From NCBI RefSeq assembly GCF_031877795.1, contig NC_133932.1:77303937-77367936 (forward strand): a DNA stretch of 64,000 nt, in the 5' to 3' direction. The DNA comes from Strix aluco (Eukaryota; Chordata; Aves; Strigiformes; Strigidae). Position 1 is the stretch's first letter. The number at the start of each line of letters is the position of its first letter. Made by a program: the position numbers and the translations under genes. This document shows, in pieces, positions 49,946 to 60,848 of the stretch. The notes beneath the pieces were generated by a model that worked only from the letters and a program-made list of their open reading frames with translations, searched no databases and had not been told where the DNA came from.

Positions 49946-52918
49946 AAATACATTTTTAAAAAATTAAAATAATGACATATATTCTAGGAGGCACTAACAC
50001 AATTTCTGGCAAAACAAGTGTGACAGTAGGATAAAGCCTCAAAAGTACAAAAGCTTGGCAATTCCAAATTACACAACCCAGGTCCCCTTACCTGGGCCCC
50101 TTTCATATAGGAGGATATATTATGGCTAAACACAGAACAAATTATGCAACACTGCCAAGTGACATTGTTACTGTGTTCATTAACTTACATACATGTATGC
50201 AGATAACTGTAACTGCTTTGTTCTTACCATATGCAATATACAGAAAATGCTAAAATTACTAGAAATGGAATATTTATGATCTTAAACCACAGCAGCCCTA
50301 CTCTCGGAGTTTATCATGAGACTCTGCAGGTTAAAAACAATAGCCATCTCTCAATCTGCACTAAATTCATTTCATATCCAGTCCACGTTATCTGAAAAAA
50401 AAGGGCTGTGGGAAGCTTCGTATCCAAATGTCACTTGAATGAAAAGAATTGCTCAGTATGCCTCCATTTTTTAATCCACAAAAGATTATTCAAGAGCATG
50501 GGTTAACTCCTGCCAAGAGTTGTTTCTGTGTTACAGTGTGTAGATGAAAGGGCAATAGAAGCTTTTCTCTCCCTCTCTCTTTCAAACAAATCCTTACAGT
50601 GAATTTTTCCTGTATAATACCAGGATGAATTATAAGTGCTAGCATCAAACAAGCAATAATAGTCTAAGAATGAGTGTAGGGGCTTCCAAAATACAGCCAG
50701 TTGAATTACTTGGAGTTAATAGTATGAGTCACCAACAGCCATGGACAAATAAAGGGGCTACCTCAGCACTGTTTGATGTACTGTGATGAGCACACTGATT
50801 CATTAAGTGAAACAAGAAGGCAATAAAGAGGGGAGAAGGATGTACTAGAAGCCCACCATTCGTGCTGCATGGTCTGGGCAAGGCAACTCACTGGCTCCAT
50901 CTTCTTTCCAGGAAGCAGGTAATATATCAAAGTGTAGAAAATTATAGGGTCATGGCCTTGCAGCATGCTAAGAAACACAACTGATTCACTGAGAGATGGA
51001 TCTCATTACACCACCTGTAATAGGCATCAATTAGGCATTGCCCAAACCTATTAACAAACCCAAGGAACAGCTGTATCTCCTGCTGCTCACTTCTGTTCTT
51101 CCTTAGGGACTTTTCATAATATAGATATTCTAGCCTGAAATTTAGATAAGGGATAGAGGAGGAAGGACAGGAAATTATCTGTTGTTATTCAAACCTCAGG
51201 ATTTTTGCCCTTGAGCTTTATCTTTTCTTCAAATCGAAGTATTTCTGTGCACTGTCTTTCATGAAGTTATGGTCTTCCTGATATCTGACTCAATAATTAA
51301 TGTGTAAAGTTATTGCTTGCATGCATAATCTTCCTCTCTCATGAATATGTGAAGGAGGAAAGATTATAAGTTGTCAAATGCTTCCAGAGCCTCTCTCCAT
51401 GACAGAATGATAGATCCCAATGCTGTATTTAAAACACAGCTGAATAGATAAAAATAGTGTTTAACTTTTATAGTCATTATGAACCACAGTAATTTATTGA
51501 ACCCTTCAATCAGCTGAGGAAACAAAAGACTGGGAATGGGTGAATGACTCATTTCTTTTCATGCCGTGTGCACTGATGCTCCAGTAACTTGATGATCTGA
51601 AGGCTAAATAAGACTGCACAAATGTATCATAGAAATGAAGCAAACAAAACACATCATAAACAAAAACAAATCAGTGGAAAGCACTGAGGGAAACTCCAAC
51701 CAGTGGTTGGCTCTTAATTAGCTGTATCTGCAGGATGTGTCTGAAATAGTTGGGAAGACAAATGTAGATTTCACAGTGATTCAGAAACACAAAAAGTAGT
51801 TTCAATAGGAACAAGAAGTAAATAGGCTCAGATATTTCTGCTCCCAACAACTTGACTATAGAATACATGCACATGTTTTACCCCCTCTTCTTCTCTTTTC
51901 CCAGAAGTTAGGACCTATCCATGGAAGAAATTGGGATGCTACGTTAACATTAGGCAGTTTGACTGTAATCTCATAATGTATATTAATGGAAGGCATCATC
52001 TATTTATATTTACAGATGACACTGAAAATAGTTTTCTGCTACACTGTTTATAAGCTGGAAGCTAAGGTACCACATGTCATGGAATATCCATTAAGGTGAT
52101 AGTTTGAATAAATCTGCCAAAACACCCAAACAGATCCTGATGTAACACAGACAAAACAGAACAATGTAGGAATTGCTTAACTGAGGCAAAGCAATAGTAT
52201 ATGTGCTTCTCTATCCCTTCACTGACCATGAAAAGCTTTGGAAGATTCAGATTTCATATACCAAACTTCACGTTACAAAGCTCAGCTCCTTTCCTTGAAT
52301 ACCTCACAGGAAGGCAGAGATCCCTTCAACATTGCCTATGGATGCACAACCAGACATCATAACCTATAAAGAGTCCGATGAGAAAAGGATTATAGCATTC
52401 ATGAATTACGGCCATTCTTGCTTGACTCAGAGTACAGAGAAGCCCATTTCTTTTCAGGTATTAAAGGGGTAAATTCTTAGGACGGCAAAATGAAAGAAAA
52501 AAAAAAAAGAAACAAAAAAACCCCACTCCTTGCCTTGTTCCGTTCTCAAAATATTTTTCCCCACCACAGGAAATCAAACAACAATCAGATCATTTCAGTA
52601 GCTTAAAATGAAGGTCAAAAATTTGAAAGAGGTGTACGCAGTTCTCACTGACTCCTAAGAATGAAAATACAACCATAAATATGGATAGTGTTATGAATGC
52701 AGACATGAATATGCAATCTTCTATATGATTCTGAATACACTGATGCTATGGTTGAAATTAATATAATCTTTTCAGCTGCTATCAAATAGCACTTAAAAAA
52801 ATTAATAATTCTGCAAGAGTTTGCATTTTGGTTTGAAATTTTTCCTGTTCCTCACAATACCCCAAAGTCCTCTTTGAAGGAGCTGACAGAATCTTTCAAG
52901 GTGTGAATAAAAAAATCA

Positions 52919-52946
52919 GATAGATAGATAGATAGATAGATAGATA
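52919..52946. repeat. (GATA)7 microsatellite
   Basis: Seven uninterrupted GATA units, about 40 bp upstream of the 5' truncation point of the next CR1 element. Confidence 0.97.
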
Positions 52947-52984
52947 ACCATGTTGAAATGTCTCATCTGGGTACCAAGTCTGGC

Positions 52985-55673
52985 CTAATTACTAGAACTG
53001 GCTATAAACTTGGATGGCTATAAACTCTTCAGAAGGGATAGGCAAGGAAGGAGAGACAGTGGTGTAGCCCTGTATGTTAGGGAGTGTTTTGACTGTCTAG
53101 AGCTTAATGATGGTGACGATAGGGTTGAGAGTTTATGGGTAAGAATCAGGGGGAAGGCCAACAAGGCAGATATCATGGTGGGTGTCTGTTACAGACCACC
53201 CAACCAGGATGAAGAGACAGACAAAATATTCTATAACCACTGGGAGAAGTCTCACAATCGCTGACCCTTGTTCTCATGGGGGACTTCAACCTACCAGATG
53301 TCTGCTGGAAGTACAATACAGCAGACAGGAAACAGTCTAGGAGGCCTGCAGTGTGTGGAAGATAACTTCCAGACACAGCTGGTGAGGGAGCCAACTAGGG
53401 AAGGCGCCTCACTGGGCCTTTTGTTTGCAAACAGAGGTCTTGTGGGTGATGTGATGGTTGGAGGTGATCTCGGGCATAATGATCATGAAAGAGTTTTCAG
53501 TTCTCAGAGGAGTAAGGAGGGGGGTCAGAGGAACTGCTACCGTGAACTTCTGGAGGGCAGACTTTGACCTGTTTAGGAGCCTGGTTGACAGAGTCCCTTG
53601 GGAAGCAGTCCTGAAGGGCAAAGTTGTCCAGAAAGGCTGGACAGTCTTCAAGAAGGAAATCTTAAAGGCACAGGAGCAGGCTGTCCCTGTGTGCTGAAAG
53701 ACGAACCAGTGAGGAAGACTGACCTGGTTGAACGAGAGCTTTGGTTGGAACTCAGGAAAAAAAGGAGAGTTTATGACCTTTGGAAGAAGGGGCAGGCAAT
53801 TCAGGAGGACTACAAGGATGTCGTGAGGTTATACAAGGAGAAAATTAGAAGGGCCAAAACCCAACTAGAACTTAGTTTGGCTACTGCCGTAAAAGACAAT
53901 AAAAAATGTTTCTATAAATACATTAGCAACAAAAGGAGGGCTAAGGAGAATCTCCATCCTTTAGGGGATGCGGGAGGGAAACATAGTGACAAAGGATGAG
54001 GAAAAGGTTGAGGTGCTTAATGCCTTCTTTGCCTCAGTCTTTAATAGCAAGATCAGTTGTTCTCTGGGTACCCAGCCCCCTGAGCTGGAAGACAGCGATG
54101 GAGAGCAGAATGAAGTAATCCAAGGGGGGATGGTTAGCAACATGCTACACCACTTAGACACACACAAGTCTATGGGGCCGGATGGGATCCGCCCAAGGAA
54201 CTAGCAGAAGTGTTCACCAAGCCACCTGCCATCATTTATCAGCAGTGCCGGCTAACTGGGGAGGTCCCAGCAGGCTGGAGGTTAACAAATGTGATGCCCA
54301 TCTACCAGAAGGGCTGGAAGGAGGATCTGGGGAACTACACAACTGTCAGTCTGACCTTGGTGACAGGGAAGGTTATAGAGCAGATAATCTTGAATGCCAT
54401 CACACGGCACGTACAGGACAACCAGGTGATCAGGCCCAGTCAGCATGAGTTTATGAAAGGTAGGTCCTGCTTGACTAGCCTGATCTTCTTCTCTGACAAG
54501 GTGACCCACTTAGTGGATGAGGGAAGGCTGTGAATGTTGTCTACCTGGACATTAGTAAAGCCTTTGACAGCATTTCCCACAGCATTCTCCTAGAGAAACT
54601 GCTTATGGATTGGACAGGCATACCCTTTGCTGGGTTAAAACTGGCTGGATGGCCCAAAGAATTGTGGTGAATGGAATTAAATCCAGTTGACAGCCAGTCA
54701 CAACTGTTGTTCCCTAGGGCTCAGTACTGGGGCCAGTTCTGTTTAATATCTTTATCAATGATCCGGATGAGGGGATCGAGTGCACCCTCAGTAAGTTTGC
54801 AGATGACACCAAGTTGGGCAGAAGTGTTGATCTGCTTGGAGGTAGGAAGGCTCTACAGAGGGATCTGGACAGGCTGGATTGACGGGCTGAGGCCAATTGT
54901 ATGAGATTTAATAAGACTCTGTGCCAGGTCCTGCACTTGGGTCACAACAACCCCATGAAACGCTACAAGCCTGGGGAACAGTGGCTGGAAAGCTGCCCAG
55001 AGGAAAAGGACCTGGGGGTGTTGGTTAACAGCTGACTGAATAAGAGCCGGCAGTGTGCCCAGGTGGCCAAGAAGGCCAATGGCATCTTGGCTTGTATCAG
55101 AAATGGCATGGCCAGCAGGACTAGGGAAGTGATCATCCCCCTGTACTCAACACTGGTGAGGCCACACCTCAAACACTGTGTTCAGTTTTGGGCCCCTCAC
55201 AACAAGAAAGACAGTGAGGTGCTGGAGCGTGTCCAAAGAGCAACAAAGCTGGTGAAGGGTCTGGAGCCCATGTCGTACAAGGAGCGGCTGAGGGAACTGG
55301 GGTTGTTTAGTCTGGAGAAGAGGAGGCTCAGGGGAGACCGTAGTGCTCTCTACAACCACCTGAAAGGAAGTCATAGCAAGGTGGGTGTCGGTCTCTTCTC
55401 CAAGTAACAAGCAATAGGATGAAGGAAATGGCCTCAAGTTGCACCAGGGGAGGTTTAGATTGGATATTAGGAAAAATTTCTTCACTGAAAGGGTTGTCAA
55501 GCATTGGAACAGGCTGCCCAGGGGAGTGGTTAAGTCACCATCCCTGGAGGTATTTAAAAGACATGTAGATAGTGGCGTTTAGGGACATGGTTTAGTTGTG
55601 GACTTCGCAGTGTTAGTTTATGGTTGGACTTATGGTTGATCTTAAAGGTCTTTTCCAACCTATGGTTCTATGA
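52985..55673 (+). mobile_element. CR1 LINE, 2.7 kb, 5'-truncated in the endonuclease
   Basis: A long CR1 copy that starts within the endonuclease domain and runs through the reverse transcriptase to a complete 3' end (TTTTCCAACCTATGGTTCTA followed by TGA). The 3'UTR type matches the minus-strand copies at 42.2 and 43.5 kb rather than the 56.8-kb element. It is antisense to ITGBL1. Several frameshifts and stops make it inactive. Confidence 0.96.
53010..55582 (+). pseudogene. CR1 ORF2 remnant (endonuclease-reverse transcriptase)
   Basis: ORF2 of CR1 encodes an APE-type endonuclease and a reverse transcriptase that act together in target-primed reverse transcription. In order, across shifted frames, I see these parts. 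Endonuclease: D-G-Y-K-L-F-R-R-D-R-Q-G at 53010, a G-D-F-N motif near 53280, and G-H-N-D-H-E near 53475. A linker follows. The reverse transcriptase starts with G-P-D-G-I-R-P near 54180, with motif A V-Y-L-D-I-S-K-A-F-D at about 54541, motif [13 protein letters not shown] at 54718, and F-A-D-D-T-K-L at about 54800. A stop (TAG, 54715-54717) sits where the conserved Gln of motif B is expected. The N-terminal endonuclease, including the catalytic Asn and Glu, is missing. The catalytic F-A-D-D is still present. Frame changes occur near 53265, 53600, 54000 and 54530, among others. The last stop is at 55580-55582. Confidence 0.93.
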
Positions 55674-56190
55674 ACTGCCCAATGTTTCTCTTTGTCAAAA
55701 ATATACATACCAACAAATCACTTGCTGAGGCAATCAGCCCCAGTGCAGGCATGTTCCACAGTGGAGTGGGGTGAACAGGGGAGGTTTCCTGAGCCAGGGA
55801 AACCCCAAGAGAGCATGGAGACCCAGCAGGAGTCAGCAGCTCTCACGAGAGTGAGAAGCTGATGAGGCATAGGCAGAGTCAGGAGTAACAGTGTCCATGC
55901 CCCACTCCCCCAAAAGGCAGCCCTAGTGAGCGCTACAAACAGGACAGGCAAATGGGGCATGGTGCACCAGTTTGTGCTGCAGTTGACGTGGAGTGGCATG
56001 CAGTGATGGCGCCTCTTCAAAGGAGGGACACTCTCCACCGGCTGAGTGGAATCACTTGAAGTCTACATGTAGACTGAGAAAAACCATACGTTCAGGTTAA
56101 TGCCTAGTCTATAGCAACGCTATTCAAGTTAGAAATAGATATACTGCATTTAAATCTTCTAAGGAGGACCACTAAACACTGGCTCTATTG
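55674..56190. other. unassigned stretch between retroelements
   Basis: About 0.5 kb, GC-richer at 55730-56040, lying between the CR1 3' end and the likely LTR. A 106-codon open frame occurs on the - strand, but I recognise no domain on either strand. Its place inside a retroelement block suggests it is part of an element I cannot name, possibly an ERV interior or CR1 5' sequence. Confidence 0.3.
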
Positions 56191-56753
56191 TGTAAGCCTG
56201 ATACTTTGCATAAATGATGCAGTCCTTGCTAACGACTATGCCCTTGAAGAGGAGCTAAAAAACTGATAAGACGGGAACATCCTGCCTCAGAAGGTGCCAG
56301 AGGCTGGATGATTGCCCAAGAAGCATGATGTCAGCGAAAATCTGTGATAATTAGGGGAAAGATAAAGGCAGCAGGGGGAGATCATGACCACTGACTCAAT
56401 TCAAGACCAAAAAGACTTGCCCCACCATGCCTGTAAGGAGCATGCATGCTAATTTGCATAGCAAATGAGGCTAATTTAAATATAACTAACCAATAGCTGA
56501 TAGAATGGCAATTACGGACCAATGAGCACAAATTTAGGTAAGTTTTTATTAATCATGTAACAAGATAAATAGGCTGTAGTTCCTCTGTGTGGTGAGCTAG
56601 CTTTGTGGAATTACCACCTAGAACCCACCTCTGCGTTGACATGAAATAAAGAAATACCTTGACCCCGTGTATATTGGCTTGCATACCAGGTGAAAGAACC
56701 CTTCTTTTAGGGTAACCCAGCAACCAGGCACCGTTCTGTGACCATCTGCACAA
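56191..56753 (+). mobile_element. probable solo ERV LTR
   Basis: The order of signals is that of an LTR: an octamer ATTTGCAT at 56452-56459, CCAAT boxes at 56490-56494 and 56519-56523, a TATA-like GATAAATA at 56564-56571, and AATAAA at 56645-56650, followed by a T/G-containing stretch. Overall it looks like an avian endogenous retrovirus LTR. No viral gene interior is recognisable beside it, so it is called solo. The ends given (TGTAAG... and ...GCACA) are guesses, because I found no clear target-site duplication. It ends just before the CR1 ORF1. Confidence 0.6.
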
Positions 56754-56790
56754 GTCAAGAGCACTCATACTACCTGAATCTCATAGCAAG

Positions 56791-57880
56791 ATGGTGGGCA
56801 CTTGTCTGAAAGCAAAGGCTGCAGCTCTGGCTGGGGGGTCTGCACCATCTACCCCAGCGGTAGCCAGTGCCTCCACCCAGATGAAGCTGCCGAAGAGAGA
56901 GGCTGCAGTGCAGACCTCAGACTGCAGGAAGTGCCTGGACCTTTCTCCTGGGGCAGGGACAGGCGGCAGACCTGCCCACAAAAGGTGTGCCCAGGTGGAG
57001 GAGCTCCTGCAGCAGGTGGCTGAGCTGCAGGAGGCGGTGAGAAGGCTGTGTAGCATCAGAGAGGCTGAGAAGGAATTAGATAGTTGGTTTCGAGCTCAGT
57101 CTGCAGTGGACACATAGCCCATGGCTAAACAGCCAAAAACTCCCCCACCAGCACACAGGGAAAGCAGGGGCACCAATAATGTGGAAGAATGGAAGCTTCC
57201 AACAGCAAGGACGTGCAGGAGGGACCTCCCCCAAAGCCTGAGGTGCCCTTGCAGAGCCACTTCACCTCTCTGCAGACTGAAGAGGAAGGACCTGTCACAT
57301 CAGAAGAGATGTTGGAGCTGAGTAAGGCAGCATGGTCTGCTCCCTGTGTAACCAGCACAACTAAGAAAAGGCAATGGGTGATGGCAGTAGTAGACTCTTC
57401 TGAGAGGTATGGAAGCACCCATCTGCCAACCTGATGCACTCTCTAGAGAGGTTTGCTGCTTACCGGGGGCTCATATCAGGGATGTCACGGAGAGACTACC
57501 AAGCCTCATACAGTCAACTGACTATTATCCGCTGCTGTTGTTTCATGTGGGCACTAGTGAGAGAGCCAGGAGCAGTCTGAGGAGCGTCAAGAGGGATTAC
57601 AGTGCCCTGGGAGTGGCGGTAAGGGACTCTGGAGCACAGGTTGTTTTTTCATCAATCCTCCCAGTCCAAGGGAAGTGGTTTGAAAGGGCCAGGTGAATCT
57701 GGTGAATCAACAAATGGTTATGGGACTGATGCCACCTCAGGGGTTCAGCTACATAGAGTGTGGGACTCACTTTGACAAACCTGGTCTACTGGGAGGCTCA
57801 TGGGGTCCATCTGTCAGAGAAGGGGAAGAGCATCTTCAGTCGTAGGGTTGCCAAGGTGGTGAAGAGGGCTTTAAACTAAA
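56791..57880 (+). pseudogene. CR1 ORF1 remnant with SGNH-esterase-like domain
   Basis: ORF1 of CR1 elements encodes an accessory protein with a Cys-containing, coiled-coil N-terminal part and an esterase (SGNH hydrolase-like) domain. Here the first 108 codons (from ATG 56791) contain C-R-K-C-L-D-L and C-A-Q-V-E-E-L-L-Q-Q-V-A-E-L, a predicted short coiled coil, and stop at TAG 57115-57117. The rest continues in other frames: A-V-V-D-S-S-E-R near 57386 where a G-D-S-L motif is expected, then after a frameshift (about 57400-57410) R-D-V-T-E-R-L-P, Y-Y-P-L-L-L-F-H-V-G-T-S and V-V-F-S-S-I-L-P-V. The Gly before the expected Asp-Ser is lost. The frame ends K-R-A-L-N with TAA at 57878-57880. Confidence 0.88.
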
Positions 57881-60763
57881 GTTGCAAGAGGGGAACCTCA
57901 ATCCATCCCCCTCCTACCAGTTAGATGCCCAGAGCCCAGAGAGGGATCAGGGGTCAGCAGGAGAGCACCTGAAGAACAATACAAAGGAATTCCAGCCACT
58001 CCAGCCAGGAAGTCAGCTTCATCGGGGGCCCAACTTAAATGCCTCTATGCAGACGAACATAGCAGGGTGAGTAAACAAGAGGAGCTAGAGATGTGCGCAT
58101 GCCTGCAGGGCTACAATCTTAGTGGCATCATGGAGGTGTTGGAATGGACTGGAGTGCTGGAATGGAAGGATACAGGCTCTTTAGGAAGGACAGGCGGGGG
58201 AGACAAGAGGGGGTGTCACCCTCTATATCAATGATCAGCTGGAGTGCAGGGAGCCCTGACTGGGGATGGATGAGGAGCTGACCGAGAGTTTATAGGTCAG
58301 GATTAAAGGGAAGGGAGGGACAGGAGATTTTATAGTGGGGGTCTGCTCCAGGCAACCCCACCAGGAAGAGTGAGCAGATGGGGACTGCTATAGACAGATG
58401 GTAACAACCTCATGTTCAAAGCCCTGGTCCTCATGGGGGACTTCAACCACCCCAGTATATGTTGGAGGGACAACACAGCAGGGCACAAGCAACCCAGGAG
58501 GTTCCTGGAATGTGTTGGTAATAATTTCCTTCTCCAAATGATAGAGGAGCCAATGAGGAGAGGTGTTATGTTGGACCTTCTTCTCACCAACAAGGAGGGG
58601 CTGGTGGGGAATCTTAAACTCAAGGGAAGCTTTGGCTGCAGTGACTATGAAGTGGTGGAGTTCAAGGTCCTTAGGGCAGCAAGGAAGGCAAACAGCAAGC
58701 TCCCTACCCTGGACTTCAGGAGAGCAGACTCTGGCCTCTTCAGGGATCTGCTTGGCAAAGTAGCATGGGATAAAGTCCCAGAGGAAAGAGGTGCCCGAGG
58801 AAGCTGGTCGGCACCAGATTACAACTGATTATCATGGATTACCTCCTCCAAACTCAGGAGAGATGCATGCCAACAAAGAGAAAGTCAGGCAAAAACACCA
58901 GGAGGCCTGCAGGGATAAACAAGGAGCTCCTGGACAAGTTCAAACACAAAAAGGAAGCCTGTAGAGGGTGGAAGCAAGGACAGATAACCTGGGAGGAATA
59001 CAGAGAAACTGTCTGAGCAACCAGGGATCAGATTAGGTAGGCCAAAGCCCTGAGAGAATTAAATCTGACCAGGGGTGTCAAGGGCAACAAGAAAAGCTTC
59101 TATAGGTATGTCAGTGATGAAAGAAACACTAGAAAAAATGTAGTCCCTCTCCGGAAGGAAACGGGAGACCTGGTTACCCTGCATATGGGGAAGGCTCAGG
59201 TACTCAATGACTTTTTTTGCCTCAGTCTTCACTGGCAAGTGCTCCAGCCACGCTGCCCAAGTCAGAGAAGGCAAAGGCAGGGACTGGAAGAATGAAGAAT
59301 CATCTACTGTGGAAGATCAGGTTTGAGACCATCTAAAGAACCTGAAGGTGCACAACTCCATGGGGCCTGATGAGATGCATCCACGGGTCCTGAGGGAACT
59401 GGTGGATGAAGTGGCTAAGCCACTATCCATCATATCTGAGAAGTTGTGGCACTCTGGTGAAGTTCCCGCTGACTGGAAAAGGGAAGATATAACCCCATTT
59501 TTAAACTGGGAAAAAGGGAAGACCCAGGGAACTACAGGTCAGTCAGTCTCACCTCTGTGCCCGGCAAGATCCTGGAGTAAATCCTCCTGGAAACTATGCG
59601 TGGGCACATGGAAAATAAGGAGGTGACTGGTGACAGCCAACATGGCTTCACTAAGGGCAAATTGCACCTGACAATTTTGGTGGCCTTCTACAGCAGCGTT
59701 ACAGCATTGGTGGATAAAGGAAGAGCAACTGGCATCATCCACCTGGACTTGTGCAAAGTATCTGACACTGTCCTGCATGACATCCTTGTCTCTAAATTGG
59801 AGAGATGTGGATATGATGGATGGACCACTCAGTGGATAAGGAATTGTCTGGATGGGTACACTCAGAGTTGCAGTCAATGGCTCGATGTCCAAGTGGAGAT
59901 CAGTGATGAGTGGTGCTCCTCAGGGGTCGGTGTTGAGACCAGTGCTGTTTAACATCTTTGTTGGAGACATGGACAATGGGATTGAGTGCACCCTCAGCAA
60001 CTTTGACAATGACACCAAGTTGTGTGGTGCGGTTGACACGCTGGAGGGAAGGGATGTGCCATCCAGAGGGACCTGGACAGGCTTGAGAGGTGGGACCATG
60101 CAAACCTCATGGAGTTCAACAACGCCAAGGGCAAGGTCCTGCACGTGGGTCAGGGCAATCCCAAACACAAATACAGGCTGGGTGATGAGTGGATTGAGAT
60201 TAGCCCTGCGGAGAAGGACTTGAGGGTAGAAGTGGATGGAAAACTGAATATGAGCCAGCAATGTGCGCTCACAGCCCAGAAAGGCAACCATATCCTTTCA
60301 CTAGCAGGTCAAGGTAGTTGATTCTCTCCCTGTACTACAGAGTATTGTGTCCAGCTCTGGAGCCCCCAACATAAGAAGGACATGGACCTGCTCTAGTGGG
60401 TGCAGAGGAGGGCCACGAATATGATCAGGGGGCTGGAGCACCTCCCTTATGAGGACAGGATGAGAGAGTTGGGGTTGTTCAGCCTGGAGAAAGCTTTGGG
60501 GAGGCCTTATAGCGGCCTTTCAGTACTTAAAGGGGTCCTACAGGAAAGATGGGGAGGGACTCTTTATCGGGGAGTGTAGTGATAGGATGAGGCGTAATGG
60601 TTTTAAACTAAAAGAGGTTAGGTTTAGATTAGATATAAGGAAGAAATTCTTTACTGTGAGGGTGGTGAGTCACTGGAACAGGTTGCCCAGAGAAGTTGTG
60701 GCTGCCCCCTCCCTGGAAGTGTTCAAGGCCAGGTTGGACGGGGCTTTGAGCAACCTGGTGTAG
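57881..60763 (+). pseudogene. CR1 ORF2 remnant (endonuclease-reverse transcriptase)
   Basis: This ORF2 is decayed throughout. The endonuclease begins near 58070 with K-Q-E-E-L-E-M-C and G-Y-N-L-S-G-I-M-E, where the conserved E-T-W motif is altered. L-M-G-D-F-N-H-P lies near 58430 and S-D-Y-E-V-V-E-F near 58640, with Tyr in place of the catalytic His. The reverse transcriptase starts with S-M-G-P-D-E-M-H-P-R at about 59355. Motif A is [10 protein letters not shown] near 59740. Motif B is S-G-A-P-Q-G-S-V-L near 59910. Motif C reads N-F-D-N-D-T-K-L near 60000, so one catalytic Asp is Asn. The C-terminal part is [10 protein letters not shown], ending A-L-S-N-L-V with TAG at 60761-60763. There are at least five frame changes. 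Confidence 0.92.
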
Positions 60764-60848
60764 TGGAAGGTGTCCCTGCCCATGGCAGGGGGGTTGGAAC
60801 TAGATGATCTTAGGTTCCTTCCAACACAAACCATTCTACGATTCTATG

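Larger units (their letters stand above)
29629..52984 (-). other. ITGBL1: ITGBL1 intron (left part of a >34 kb intron)
   Basis: I looked on the - strand for the C-x-C-G-x-C signature of the next upstream ITGBL1 module and did not find it here or up to the window end, so this is read as one intron. It holds homopolymer tracts (for example T18 at 30740-30757, A-rich 31807-31838 and 34591-34613), paired purine and pyrimidine tracts near 37.7-38.05 kb, four short CR1 copies, small microsatellites and an unidentified GC-richer stretch at 43.76-44.3 kb. The remainder is AT-rich sequence in which I see nothing. Confidence 0.7.
56785..60848 (+). mobile_element. CR1 LINE, nearly full length (about 4.06 kb)
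   Basis: This CR1 copy runs from the ORF1 start through the endonuclease and reverse transcriptase to the 3' tail, ending ACCATTCTACGATTCTATG. Most genomic CR1 copies are strongly 5'-truncated, so a copy that keeps ORF1 is uncommon. Many frameshifts and stops show that it is old and inactive. The 3'UTR is of the same type as the 25.2- and 46.0-kb fragments. It is antisense to ITGBL1. Confidence 0.95.
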
